Source: Chryseobacterium sp. GVT01B
GTDB lineage: Bacteria; Bacteroidota; Bacteroidia; Flavobacteriales; Weeksellaceae
DNA: 64,000 nt
Assembly (NCBI RefSeq): GCF_019970045.1
Contig: NZ_JAHXYI010000006.1
Span: 62,001-126,000, forward strand
Direction of reading: 5' to 3'
Part shown: positions 18,317-27,290 of the stretch, piece by piece
Position numbering within the stretch: the first letter of the stretch is position 1
Layout of the letters: each line of letters begins with the position of its first letter
The notes under the pieces: model-generated
Database searches by the model: none
The model's input: the letters and a program-made list of their open reading frames with translations, nothing else
Told to the model about the DNA's origin: nothing
Position numbers and translations under genes: made by a program

Positions 18317-18350
18317 TTCAAAATTTCTTCTAAATCGTATTGCACCTTTG
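18317..18350 (+). promoter_or_regulatory. second 11-bp direct repeat operator and -7-like box
   Basis: TTCAAAATTTC (18317-18327) followed by TTCTAAATCG (18328-18337) repeats the operator seen before the response regulator; 16 bases are identical (AATTCAAAATTTCTTC). Five bases later is CACCTTTG (18343-18350), one mismatch from TAnnTTTG. The position just before the -7 box suits an activator. Confidence 0.55.
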
Positions 18351-18435
18351 TATAGAAAATACTGAGGCAGATATTTATTTGTAATGACTGAAAAACAAGT
18401 CTTCATTCACAACAACTATCTGGTCTTCTGAATCA

Positions 18436-18451
18436 ATGCCATTGGTGGCAT
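18436..18451 (+). promoter_or_regulatory. short perfect hairpin in the leader
   Basis: ATGCCA and TGGCAT form a six-base-pair stem around TTGG, 17 bases before the ATG at 18468. It could affect translation of the membrane-protein gene. Short stems arise by chance, so support is weak. Confidence 0.25.
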
Positions 18452-18467
18452 CTAAAAACAAAGCAAA

Positions 18468-19223
18468 ATGAGAACAGCAAACAAAGTAGCAGCCGTTACA
18501 CTCCTTTTCTGGCTTATGAAAATTGTAGCCACTACCTTGGGGGAAACCTTGGGAGATTTTATTTCTATGACGCTTAATCTGGGGTATGTTGTAGGAATTT
18601 TGGTTACACTCGCATTTTTCATCCTCATATTATCCGTACAGCTTCGTGTAAAAAAATATATTCCGGCAGTTTACTGGATCGTGATTATCGCAACAACAAC
18701 TTTAGGAACAGAAATCTCCGATTTTATCGACCGTACTTTAAAAGCAGGATACCTGGTGGGGAGCCTGATTTTGCTTTTTGGTCTTTTAAACTCCTTATTC
18801 TTATGGTATAGAAAATATAAAAACCTTGAGGTTTATCCCATTTTTGAAAGAAATAAAGAATTCTATTACTGGACGCCCATCTTATTTTCCAATAGTCTGG
18901 GAACAGCTTTCGGGGATTTTCTGAGTGATAATTTAGGACTTGGATATATGACGGGAGCTTTGATCACCGGGCTCATTATATTAATAGTAGTGGCGCTTCA
19001 TTATTTTACAAAAATCAATCATGTCGTCCTGTTCTGGATTGCTTTTGTTTTTACCAGACCATTTGGTGCCACATTCGGAGATCTTTTGACAAAATCTTTA
19101 GCTAAAGGAGGTCTGGACCTTGGAACACTCAATGCTTCCCTGATATCTCTTGCTCTGATGGTTTTGATGATTATCATTTCACAAAGAAAACACAGCCGGG
19201 AATTACCTCTTCAAAACGAATAA
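18468..19223 (+). CDS. integral membrane protein with four internal repeats (COG4705-like)
   Basis: Polytopic membrane protein of 251 residues built of four similar units of about 60 residues. Each unit carries a TTLG(E/T)xxxDF motif and a later LGYxxG: TTLGETLGDF, TTLGTEISDF, NSLGTAFGDF, RPFGATFGDL. Each unit would give about two helices. It resembles the uncharacterised COG4705 family. The fixed acidic residues inside membrane segments suggest ion or small-molecule transport, but no function is known to me. It follows the two-component genes and has the shared operator, so it is a likely target. Confidence 0.7.
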   Translation: MRTANKVAAVTLLFWLMKIVATTLGETLGDFISMTLNLGYVVGILVTLAFFILILSVQLRVKKYIPAVYWIVIIATTTLGTEISDFIDRTLKAGYLVGSLILLFGLLNSLFLWYRKYKNLEVYPIFERNKEFYYWTPILFSNSLGTAFGDFLSDNLGLGYMTGALITGLIILIVVALHYFTKINHVVLFWIAFVFTRPFGATFGDLLTKSLAKGGLDLGTLNASLISLALMVLMIIISQRKHSRELPLQNE

Positions 19224-19274
19224 TTAATATTTCTCCTTATAACAAACTTTTTATAGAAAATAAAGACTAGCAGA

Positions 19275-21695
19275 ATGAATAAGACAGCCTTGTTATTTTT
19301 CCCAACCTGTATGGTAATTTCTTCCCTTGTTTCAGCGCAGACAGCTTCTGTAACGGCATCCGGAAGGATCATGAATAAAGATAAAACAGCAATACCTTAC
19401 GCCCATATTATTTTAAAAAAAGAAAAAGACAGCACTTTTACGGCCGGAACCATTACCAATGAAGAAGGAAGATTTTCTATTACAGGCATAAAACCGGACC
19501 ATTATCTTCTGGAAACCTCCATCACCGGATATGATACGTACACTCAGCCTGTTTTCATAGGAAGTCTTTCAGAGTTTCTGGAAATCCCTGCCATTGAACT
19601 GAATCAGAAACAGGAAAATGAAACGAAAATAGAAGCCATCACCATTACGGCATCTAAAAAGAATGAAATAGACAGCCGACTTGACAAAAAAACGTATTCT
19701 GTAGCAGACAACATCAGCCAAAGTGGCGGATCGGTATTACAAAGCATGCAGAATCTTCCCGGAATTACTGTACAGGACGGTAAAGTACAGCTGAGAGGAA
19801 ATGATAAAGTAACGGTACTTATTGACGGTAAACAGACTGCTCTCACCGGGTTTGGAAGCCAGACAGGGCTGGATAATATTCCGGCTTCTGCTATTGATAA
19901 AATTGAAATCATCAACAATCCTTCCTCAAAATATGATGCGAATGGAAATGCGGGAATCATCAATATTATCATGAAAAAGAATAAACAGAACGGATGGAAT
20001 GGAAAAGCAGGGTTTACAACAGGTTTAGGCTCACTTTGGATAAGAAAAGAAAACCTTCCCACAATAAGACCGCAATATACACTAACACCTAAAATAAATC
20101 CTTCACTGTCTGTTAATTACAGAAAAAACAAGGTAAATATATTTTTACAGGCCGATAATTTATATACCGAAACCCTTAATAAAAATGAATTTGTAACCCG
20201 TACTTATGATGATGGAACCGTTATTAATTCTCAGCTGAAAAGAAACAGAAATACGAATTTCTTCACCACTAAAGCAGGAATAGACTGGACTATTGATCCG
20301 CAAAATACCTTAACCATTTCAGGAATGTATGGAAGCGAAAAGATCATCGACAGGGGAGATCAGCCGTTTTTCAATGGAGATATGTCCCAACGTCTTCGCC
20401 TGTGGCAGTTTTTGGAAGACGAACTGAAAACAACCGTGATGGGAACTGCTTCTTATCAGCATAAATTCAAAGACGCAGGGCATGTTTTGAATGTAGGATT
20501 CAATTATACTTTCCACAGAGAGGATGAAAAGTATTTCTATGATAATTATCTTCCTTCTTCCACAGGAACGGATGCCTTCAAGCTGTTATCTGATGAACAG
20601 GTATATGATTTCAACATAGATTATGTAAAACCTCTGAAATACGGCCGGATAGAAACCGGGATTAAATTAAGAAAAAGAAGCATTCCTACCAACATGAATT
20701 TTATTCCCGGTACCAACTCTGTGCTGGATGCTTCTGCAGGAGGAAAAGCCGATTATAAAGAGTTTATTCCTGCGGTGTACGGAAATTATGTTTTTGAAAA
20801 TGAAAAATGGGAAGCAGAACTGGGATTGAGGCTGGAATATGTAAAAATTCAATACGATGTAAATCCCAACCACCCAACTTATAAAAGTGACGGATACAAT
20901 TATACCCAGCCATTCCCGAATTTCAGACTTGCTTATAAGCTTGATGACCGCAATAAGTTCTCTGTATTTTATAATAGAAGGGTAGACCGTCCTAATGAAG
21001 TGGACATCCGTATTTTTCCAAAGTATGATGATGCAGAAATCATTAAGGTAGGAAATCCGGCACTGCGTCCTCAGTTTACGAATTCCATTGAGCTTGGATA
21101 TAAACACAATTGGGATAACGGATATCTGTATTCTGCATTATACCACCGTTTTGCCAACGGAACCATCACGAGAATTTCAAGTATTGTTCCGAACAGTACT
21201 CTTATTTATGCCATATTCCAGAATGCCGGAAAAAGCTATAATACAGGAATTGAAACGATATGGAATCAAAAGATATCGGATGTCTATTCCTTTAATGTCA
21301 ACGGAAATTTATACCGTAATCAGATCAATGCATTTACTGTAGAAAATCTGTATCCAAAACCTAATACTTTCTCGGCAGACCTGCAGACTGCCATCTCAGG
21401 GAATGTTAAAATGAATAACGTTTTTCATTTTTCGAAAGGCCTGGACATGCAGTTTACACTCGTTTATCTGGCACCGGATATTATTCCGCAGGGAAGAATA
21501 AAATCAAGGTTTTCTATGGATGCAGGAGTGAAAAAAGCCATTCAGAAAGGGAAAGGCGAACTGTTTTTAAATGCTTCGGATTTACTCAATACAATGGTCA
21601 TCAGAAAATCTGTTCAGGGCAGCGGGTTCGCTTATACAAGTAATGATTATTATGAAACTCAGGTGATCCGGCTTGGGTACAGCTATAAATTTTGA
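19275..21695 (+). CDS. outer-membrane beta-barrel receptor, TonB-dependent-receptor-like
   Basis: Outer-membrane protein of 806 residues. A signal peptide ends near SLVSAQ (about 22). A carboxypeptidase-regulatory-like domain follows (about 25-110, with GTITNEEGRFSITGI), then a plug (SVLQSMQNLPGITVQDGKVQLRG and DKIEIINNPSSKYDANG) and a long beta-barrel ending in aromatic Phe (LGYSYKF). This is the Bacteroidota outer-membrane beta-barrel (OMP_b-brl_3) type. There is no partner SusD gene. It follows the fourfold-repeat membrane protein by 51 bases and precedes the PAP2 gene by 33, so all three are probably one transcript under the two-component system. Substrate unknown. Confidence 0.85.
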   Translation: MNKTALLFFPTCMVISSLVSAQTASVTASGRIMNKDKTAIPYAHIILKKEKDSTFTAGTITNEEGRFSITGIKPDHYLLETSITGYDTYTQPVFIGSLSEFLEIPAIELNQKQENETKIEAITITASKKNEIDSRLDKKTYSVADNISQSGGSVLQSMQNLPGITVQDGKVQLRGNDKVTVLIDGKQTALTGFGSQTGLDNIPASAIDKIEIINNPSSKYDANGNAGIINIIMKKNKQNGWNGKAGFTTGLGSLWIRKENLPTIRPQYTLTPKINPSLSVNYRKNKVNIFLQADNLYTETLNKNEFVTRTYDDGTVINSQLKRNRNTNFFTTKAGIDWTIDPQNTLTISGMYGSEKIIDRGDQPFFNGDMSQRLRLWQFLEDELKTTVMGTASYQHKFKDAGHVLNVGFNYTFHREDEKYFYDNYLPSSTGTDAFKLLSDEQVYDFNIDYVKPLKYGRIETGIKLRKRSIPTNMNFIPGTNSVLDASAGGKADYKEFIPAVYGNYVFENEKWEAELGLRLEYVKIQYDVNPNHPTYKSDGYNYTQPFPNFRLAYKLDDRNKFSVFYNRRVDRPNEVDIRIFPKYDDAEIIKVGNPALRPQFTNSIELGYKHNWDNGYLYSALYHRFANGTITRISSIVPNSTLIYAIFQNAGKSYNTGIETIWNQKISDVYSFNVNGNLYRNQINAFTVENLYPKPNTFSADLQTAISGNVKMNNVFHFSKGLDMQFTLVYLAPDIIPQGRIKSRFSMDAGVKKAIQKGKGELFLNASDLLNTMVIRKSVQGSGFAYTSNDYYETQVIRLGYSYKF

Positions 21696-21728
21696 TACGG
21701 AATTGAATAATTATAAATGTGATTTAAG

Positions 21729-22538
21729 ATGAAAAAACACTTTCAAAAAACAGTGATGTATATCTTGGTTTTGAGTTCAGCTTTAAGCACAATCAATGCT
21801 CAGAATACAAATGACACTATTGAAGTTCAGAAACCTGTACAGGATAGCATAATCACTACAGAAATTCAAAAGAGCAAACTGAACTATAAAAGCCTGATTA
21901 TTCCTACAGTATTCATTGCCTATGGAGTAGCAGGTCTGTCAATGAATAATCTAAAGAAACTTAATATTTCTACAAAAGTGGAGATCAGCGAACATCAGCC
22001 CACGCAAATAAAACTGGATAATTATACCCAGTATGCTCCTGCGGTCATTGTATATGGACTGAATGCAGCAGGGATAAAAGGGAAACATAATCTGAGAGAC
22101 CGTACTATCATTTATGCTTCTTCACAATTAATTGCGGCAGCCTTTACCATGCCTTTAAAGCATCTTGTAAAAGAGGAAAGACCGGACAGATCAAATACCT
22201 TATCTTTTCCTTCAGGACATGCAGCGACAGCATTTTCTTCAGCACAATTTATGTTCAGGGAATATAAAGACACTAATTTCTGGCTGAGCATTTCAGGATA
22301 TCCGTTTGCTATTTTCACAGGGGTATACAGAATGCTGAATGATAAACACTGGCTGGGGGATGTTGTGGCAGGAGCCGGATTTGGAATTCTGTCTACCGAA
22401 CTTGCCTATTGGCTGTTTCCAAAAATTGATAATTTATTGCGAGGGAAGAACATGAGTAAAAATACCCTGTCATCTACGATGGTAATGCCGTTTTATCAGA
22501 ATAAAATTGTAGGAATAGGTTTAGTAAAAACTTTTTAA
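21729..22538 (+). CDS. PAP2-family phosphatase
   Basis: Membrane phosphatase of 269 residues of the PAP2 family, which removes phosphate from lipids such as undecaprenyl pyrophosphate, phosphatidate or lipid A. A signal-like N-terminus is followed by hydrophobic segments and the three PAP2 signatures: KEERPDRS, FPSGHAAT, and YRMLNDKHWLGDVVAG. Co-location with an envelope two-component system and an outer-membrane receptor makes lipid A or carrier-lipid dephosphorylation an attractive guess, but the substrate cannot be read from sequence. It ends the operon at a hairpin. Confidence 0.88.
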   Translation: MKKHFQKTVMYILVLSSALSTINAQNTNDTIEVQKPVQDSIITTEIQKSKLNYKSLIIPTVFIAYGVAGLSMNNLKKLNISTKVEISEHQPTQIKLDNYTQYAPAVIVYGLNAAGIKGKHNLRDRTIIYASSQLIAAAFTMPLKHLVKEERPDRSNTLSFPSGHAATAFSSAQFMFREYKDTNFWLSISGYPFAIFTGVYRMLNDKHWLGDVVAGAGFGILSTELAYWLFPKIDNLLRGKNMSKNTLSSTMVMPFYQNKIVGIGLVKTF

Positions 22539-22539
22539 C

Positions 22540-22580
22540 ATACAAGCACGGTTTAGTATTGAATGGTGCTTGTATTTATA
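22540..22580 (+). terminator. hairpin terminator between convergent genes
   Basis: ATACAAGCAC (22540-22549) pairs with GTGCTTGTAT (22566-22575) across a 16-base loop. It closes the PAP2 operon and partly overlaps the end of the convergent SDR gene. The loop is long and the T run short. Confidence 0.5.
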
Positions 22581-23379
22581 CTACTTTCGCCTTGCGAATT
22601 ATTTTTGCCAACAGGTTCGGAAAAAATCTCTTCAGATAAACAGCCATTACTTCTTTACCTCCTATGGCTTTTTGTTTTTTCTGTTTTTCAATGGCATGGA
22701 GCATTTTTTTTGCGAAAATATCTACAGGCATTCCATTTTCCGTGGCATCATCCATTGTGCCTTGTGATGAACCGTCTCCTGTAACTGCATTAATGGAAAT
22801 ATCGGTCTGTATAAAACCCGGACAAATAATCGTAACCCTAATATTCTGATTGAATAATTCCGCCCGTAAAGCATCAAAAAAACCATGTAAGGCGTGTTTT
22901 GCTCCGGCATAACCACTTCGCATAGGAGCTCCGAATATTCCCATAAGACTGGATACAACCGCAATCTGCCCTCCATTGTTTCGGATCATATAAGGTACTG
23001 TTGCTTTAGTAAGGGCTACCGTTCCGATATAATCAATATCTATCAGCTGTTTATCCACTTCAATATCCGTTTCCATGGCTAAAGAACGTTGAGAAAGTCC
23101 TGCATTATTAATCAGAATATCAATCTTTCCAAACTGTTCTGAGGCTTTTACTGCAATGGCAGGCATTTCTTTATAATTCTTCAGGTCTAAAGGAATCACT
23201 GCATACCGATCTGTATTCAATCCTGCTTTTTCAGCTACCAGATGCAGCTGCTCTTCTTTTCGGGACGACAGGATGATTTTAGCATTGCTGTTCTTTGCAA
23301 GACTTGTTACCAAAGCTTCTCCGATACCTGATGAGGCTCCGGTAACCCAAATCACTTTATGATCGAAATAACTGCTCAT
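22576..23379 (-). CDS. SDR-family oxidoreductase
   Basis: Classical short-chain dehydrogenase of 267 residues. The cofactor motif TGASSGIG is at 13-20, NNAG in LINNAGLSQRS, and the catalytic Ser and YxxxK appear as VVSSLMG and YAGAKHAL. The C-terminus is basic and hydrophobic (RFFPNLLAKIIRKAK), possibly membrane-associating, as in DHRS7-like SDRs. It starts 13 bases after the end of the FAD-dependent dehydrogenase gene, so the pair is likely an operon. Substrate unknown. Confidence 0.87.
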   Translation of the reverse strand: MSSYFDHKVIWVTGASSGIGEALVTSLAKNSNAKIILSSRKEEQLHLVAEKAGLNTDRYAVIPLDLKNYKEMPAIAVKASEQFGKIDILINNAGLSQRSLAMETDIEVDKQLIDIDYIGTVALTKATVPYMIRNNGGQIAVVSSLMGIFGAPMRSGYAGAKHALHGFFDALRAELFNQNIRVTIICPGFIQTDISINAVTGDGSSQGTMDDATENGMPVDIFAKKMLHAIEKQKKQKAIGGKEVMAVYLKRFFPNLLAKIIRKAKVV

Positions 23380-23392
23380 TCTTTACTATTAT

Positions 23393-25057
23393 TTAATTTT
23401 TAAGTCCTGCAATATATTTTCCGGCTTTCATTCCTGAAAAGATACAGCCTCCCAAAAATGTACCTTCCAACGCTCTGTAACCGTGCATTCCGCCACCTCC
23501 AAAACCAGCCACCTCTCCGGCAGCATACAATCCCTCAATAATGCTGTCGTCATCTTTTAAAACCTGACCATTCAGATTGGTTTTTATACCTCCTAATGTT
23601 TTACGGGTTAAAATATTGAGCCGTACAGCAATCAAAGGTCCGTTTTCAGGAGCTAAAATCTTATGGGGAGCAGCTACACGCCCAAGTTTATCCCCTAAAT
23701 AATTCCGGGTATTCCGGATATAATTAACCTGAGTATCTTTTGAAAATTTATTGTCTAATTCTCTGTCACGGGCTTCAATCTGAGATTTTATTTTTTCATA
23801 ATTCAAAAGGTTATTTCCGGCCAACTCATTCATCCTGTTAACCAAATCTTCCAGATTATCTGATACAATAAAGTCTTTTCCATGTTCTTTAAAGTCTTCT
23901 ACCGGTCCCGGAGCCTTTTTACCAAAAATCCTTTTCAGAAAAAGAACATAATCTTTATTCGTGATATCCGGATTCTGTTCTGAACCTGAAAGGGCAAATT
24001 CTTTTTTAATAATTTTCTGAGTGAGGATAAACCATGAATAAGAAAAACCTGTTTCCTGTATATACTGTAAAGTTCCCAGTGTATCAAATCCGGGAAGAAA
24101 AGGAGCGGGGAGACGTTTTCCTTTTGCATCAAACCATAACGAAGAAGGCCCAGGCAATATGCGGATTCCGTGGTTAGGCCAGATCGGATTCCAGTTTTGC
24201 AACCCTTCTGTGTAATGCCACATTCTGTCACGGTTGATAATATGAGCTCCTGTATTTTCTGCAATACCAATCATTTTGCCATCTACATAAGCAGGAACGC
24301 CACAAACCATATTTTCCGGTGCTTTACCAAGTCTTTCCGGCCAGTTTTTTCTTACCAGCTCATGATTGGCGCCAATTCCTCCGGAAGCTATAATGATATT
24401 CGGAGCGGTATATTCAAATGATGAAATCACATTTCTGTTCGTTTCAGCACCTCTTTCTTTAGTATCATTCTCCAGAATATCTCCTTTGAGACCTTTTATC
24501 TTCCCGTTTTCTAAGATAAATTCCGTCACCCGATGTCTGAACTTCATCTGCAGTAATCCCTTTTCCTGAGCTTTGTATGCTTTTTCTACAAAAGGTTTTA
24601 CGACTCCTGTCCCGGTTCCCCAACTCACATGAAAGCGAGGTACCGAATTCCCGTGTCCAGTTGCAGAACCATCACCACGTTCTGCCCAGCCTACCATAAA
24701 CATCAGTTTGATGCCTAATTTGGAAATGTATTCATACTTTTCACCGGCAGCAAATTTCAGATAAGCTTCTGCCCATTGACGGGGCCAGTAGTCTTCCGGA
24801 CGATCGAAACCAGCCGTTCCTTTCCAGTCCTGAAGTGCCAGTTCATAAGAATCTTTGATCCCCATTTTTCTTTGCTGAGGCGAATTAATCAGAAACAGAC
24901 CTCCGAAAGACCAGAATGCCTGTCCTCCTATATTCTGTTCAGTTTCCTGATCCAAAAGCAGTACTTTTTTTCCGACATTGGTAATTTCCATGGCAGCAGT
25001 AAGCCCTGCCAGTCCGCTTCCTATGATGATGGCATCAGGCCGGAATGTTTCTTCCAT
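23393..25057 (-). CDS. FAD-binding dehydrogenase (fumarate reductase/KsdD-like)
   Basis: Flavoprotein of 554 residues of the fumarate-reductase flavoprotein/3-ketosteroid dehydrogenase superfamily. The FAD motif GSGLAGLTAAMEI is near residue 13. A long substrate-cap domain and the C-terminal FAD signature GLYAAGEVAGFGGGGMHGYRALEG, which includes GTFLGGC, are visible. There is no signal peptide. Related Bacteroidota proteins are annotated only as FAD-binding dehydrogenase; the substrate is not known. It leads a two-gene minus-strand operon with the SDR gene. Confidence 0.85.
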   Translation of the reverse strand: MEETFRPDAIIIGSGLAGLTAAMEITNVGKKVLLLDQETEQNIGGQAFWSFGGLFLINSPQQRKMGIKDSYELALQDWKGTAGFDRPEDYWPRQWAEAYLKFAAGEKYEYISKLGIKLMFMVGWAERGDGSATGHGNSVPRFHVSWGTGTGVVKPFVEKAYKAQEKGLLQMKFRHRVTEFILENGKIKGLKGDILENDTKERGAETNRNVISSFEYTAPNIIIASGGIGANHELVRKNWPERLGKAPENMVCGVPAYVDGKMIGIAENTGAHIINRDRMWHYTEGLQNWNPIWPNHGIRILPGPSSLWFDAKGKRLPAPFLPGFDTLGTLQYIQETGFSYSWFILTQKIIKKEFALSGSEQNPDITNKDYVLFLKRIFGKKAPGPVEDFKEHGKDFIVSDNLEDLVNRMNELAGNNLLNYEKIKSQIEARDRELDNKFSKDTQVNYIRNTRNYLGDKLGRVAAPHKILAPENGPLIAVRLNILTRKTLGGIKTNLNGQVLKDDDSIIEGLYAAGEVAGFGGGGMHGYRALEGTFLGGCIFSGMKAGKYIAGLKN

Positions 25058-25388
25058 TTTTAGGTATTTTTGTTGAATGATACTTACTATAAATGTATTA
25101 AATATTTAAAACCAAAAAAATATAAGCTGCAAAATATTCAGTATTTAATACTAGAGTTGTTTAAACTTGACAAAATCACAAAAATTTTCATTTTAAAACA
25201 CTGTTATTCAGGAAATTAACTTCATTACTGGATCAGCCATTCACGGGGAACACAGTTCATTATAGAATCTTGAACTTAGAATGTGATTCATATCATTCAA
25301 AAAAACTGTTCTCTTCAAAATATCCCGTAAACGCTGATTTTCCTGTAATCCTCTATAAAACATTTCTATCTTTGTGAAAAATAGAAGT
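25058..25388. other. intergenic space between divergent genes
   Basis: This 331-base AT-rich stretch separates the divergent FAD-dehydrogenase and rhodanese genes. Apart from the -7 box at 25367-25374 I see no gene, repeat or hairpin in it. Confidence 0.5.
25367..25374 (+). promoter_or_regulatory. TAnnTTTG -7 box for the rhodanese/thioredoxin operon
   Basis: TATCTTTG fits the Bacteroidota -7 consensus and stands 14 bases before the chosen ATG at 25389. This also supports that start over the ATG at 25374, which would overlap the box. The -33 element is not clear. Confidence 0.5.
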
Positions 25389-25817
25389 ATGAAGTATTTA
25401 TTTATCATTGCCTGCTTTGTCTGTTCCATTTTCAGTCAGGCACAGCAAAAACAGGATCCATGGAAAGACAGCCAGCTTATGGACCCGGCGTTACTGGCTT
25501 CCCGAATCGAAAAGCATAAAACAAAAGATCTGGTAATCATTTCGGTGGGTCCTGAGGCCATCATCAAAGGTTCTGTAGATATAGGACCAACGCATGAGCC
25601 TGAGAACCTGGAAAAACTGAGAAACTATCTGAAAGACATTCCTAAAAACAGAGAAATCGTAATATACTGCGGATGCTGTCCTTTTGTAAAATGTCCTAAT
25701 ATACGTCCTGCTTTTGCTTTACTGATGGAAATGGGCTTTAAAAACGCGAAGCTTTTAAATCTTCCGAAAAACATCAAAACAGACTGGCTGGATAAAGATT
25801 ATCCTACAAATGATTAA
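25389..25817 (+). CDS. exported rhodanese-like protein with a Cys-rich active loop
   Basis: Exported protein of 142 residues with a signal peptide (MKYLFIIACFVCSIFSQAQ) and a rhodanese-like fold. The active loop reads YCGCCPFVKCPN with Cys94, Cys96, Cys97 and Cys102, where a standard rhodanese has one Cys. The extra cysteines suggest thiol or persulfide chemistry or metal binding in the periplasm. The start codon at 25389 gives a clean signal peptide. Its last bases overlap the beginning of the thioredoxin-like gene, so the two are probably translated together and work on the same periplasmic substrates (inference). Confidence 0.8.
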   Translation: MKYLFIIACFVCSIFSQAQQKQDPWKDSQLMDPALLASRIEKHKTKDLVIISVGPEAIIKGSVDIGPTHEPENLEKLRNYLKDIPKNREIVIYCGCCPFVKCPNIRPAFALLMEMGFKNAKLLNLPKNIKTDWLDKDYPTND

Positions 25818-25818
25818 T

Positions 25819-26322
25819 ATGAAGAATGCTTTAACTCTGTTACTTTTAATAATTTTCTCAGGATCTGTTGCCGCTCAAAGTACAATAGAAGTAGGGAAAA
25901 AAGCTCCTGAAATTACAATGACCAAGTCAGACGGAACTTCATTTGCCCTTTCAACATTAAAAGGAAAGGTCGTTCTGATTGATTTCTGGGCAACCTGGTG
26001 TGCTCCCTGTGTAGAGGAACAGCCTGAGCTGAAAACATTTTATGATACCTATTCTGAACAGGTAAAAAATAATAAGTTTGAAATTCTGGGGGTTTCTTTA
26101 GATAAAAATAAGGAAAGCTGGAAGAAAGCAATTGACAGATTTAATATCCAGTGGATACAGATCAGTGATTTAAAATTCTGGAAAAGTCCTGTCGCAAAAC
26201 TTTACGAAATTGATGAACTTCCTTTTAATATCATCATCGACGGACAGGGAACAATTTTAGCTAAGAATCTTCACGGTAAGGAGCTGGAAGAGTTTTTAAA
26301 GAAAACTTTAAATCAGAATTAA
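25819..26322 (+). CDS. TlpA/ResA-like periplasmic thioredoxin
   Basis: Thiol-disulfide protein of 167 residues with signal peptide MKNALTLLLLIIFSGSVAAQ, then a thioredoxin fold of the AhpC/TSA-TlpA kind. The redox motif is FWATWCAPC with Cys61 and Cys64, and the cis-Pro region is DELPFNIIID. It probably reduces or shuffles disulfides in the periplasm. An ATG at 25810 overlaps the end of the rhodanese gene; the one at 25819 gives the better signal peptide. A truncated response-regulator gene follows directly. Confidence 0.87.
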   Translation: MKNALTLLLLIIFSGSVAAQSTIEVGKKAPEITMTKSDGTSFALSTLKGKVVLIDFWATWCAPCVEEQPELKTFYDTYSEQVKNNKFEILGVSLDKNKESWKKAIDRFNIQWIQISDLKFWKSPVAKLYEIDELPFNIIIDGQGTILAKNLHGKELEEFLKKTLNQN

Positions 26323-26377
26323 GAATATAAAATGTGCTGATGCTGTACATGCCAGTAATCTTTTAAGCATTCATAAG

Positions 26378-26917
26378 GTGGATCTGATGTTTTTGGATCT
26401 CCACCTTCCCGTGGTAAAAGGCTTTGACTTTCTGAGAAAATTAAAAAATCCTCCATTCGTTATTGTTACCACTGCTTATCATCATTATGCCGTAGAAGGC
26501 TACGAACTTGATTTTGCAGATTATCTGATGAAACCTATTCCCTATGAGCGCTTTCAGGCTGCTATCGGGAAGTTCAAATATTTAATGGAAGCGGAGGATG
26601 CTTTACTGGAAGTATCTGAACGTGATTATATCTTCATCAATAGCGGGAAAAAGCAGATTAAAATTACTCTGCAGGATATTTTCTACATCGAGAGCTTAAG
26701 AGAGTATATTCACATTCATACAAAAACAGAAACTTTCACTTTTAAAATGCCTATCAGTAAAATAGAAAAGATTCTAAATCCCAAAATGTTTGTCTGTATT
26801 CATAAGTCGTATATCATTTCAAAGGACAAAATAGAAGTTAAGTCGGCCAATGTCATTCAGATTAGGGGGAAAAACCTTTCGGTGGGAAGGACGTATAAGC
26901 CGTTGTTGGAGCTTTAA
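26378..26917 (+). pseudogene. LytTR-family response regulator, 5'-truncated
   Basis: The reading frame encodes most of a LytTR response regulator: receiver strand and phospho-acceptor Asp (VDLMFLDLHLPVVKG), the Thr and Lys positions (TTAYHHYAVEGY, DYLMKPIPYERF) and a full LytTR DNA-binding domain (about residues 80-179). The usual first 35-45 residues with the acidic pair are missing. In-frame homology continues upstream to about 26330 (CADAVHASNLLSIHK) without a start codon, until a stop at 26309 inside the end of the thioredoxin gene. The only starts are GTG at 26378 and ATG at 26387, both inside the receiver. No histidine kinase gene is adjacent. A deletion that removed the 5' end seems likely. 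Confidence 0.75.
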
Positions 26918-26930
26918 GAGGGAAGTGTCT

Positions 26931-26984
26931 AAACCACCCCGTCAAAAATTTTAAATTTTTGCCACCCCTCCGAGGGAGGGGAAT
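26931..26984 (+). repeat. REP-like repeat, copy B
   Basis: Second copy of the CCACCCCGTC...CCACCCCTCC element, with a perfect CCCTCC/GGGAGGG second hairpin. It lies between convergent genes. The rest of the 373-base gap (26918-27290) holds one further hairpin and nothing else I can recognise. Confidence 0.75.
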
Positions 26985-27229
26985 TTTCAGTCGTTCAATT
27001 CAAAATTCAGGAAACCGGCAATTTTGCTGTTTCTGTTTCTCAGTTTATAATTTTAGTAGATTTTATCGCGTTGTTGATATATATCTTTGACTCAATTCTT
27101 TACTTTTTATCCAAATTTACATAGCAAAAGATACTTGATGAGAAATCAAAAAAAGAGTGAAAATCACCGGAATATAGAAAACCAAATGAGATAAATGTGG
27201 TTAGTTGATTATGCTAATGTTGAATGATG

Positions 27230-27270
27230 ATTGGCTTAATGATTAGTGATAATCTTAAGCCAATTTCTTT
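27230..27270 (+). terminator. hairpin, possible terminator
   Basis: ATTGGCTTAA pairs with TTAAGCCAAT, and GATTA with TAATC inside, followed on the plus strand by a T-rich run. It lies 21 bases beyond the end of the minus-strand exporter gene and may serve transcription from the left. Confidence 0.45.
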
Positions 27271-27290
27271 TTCAGGAGGAATATCTTATT

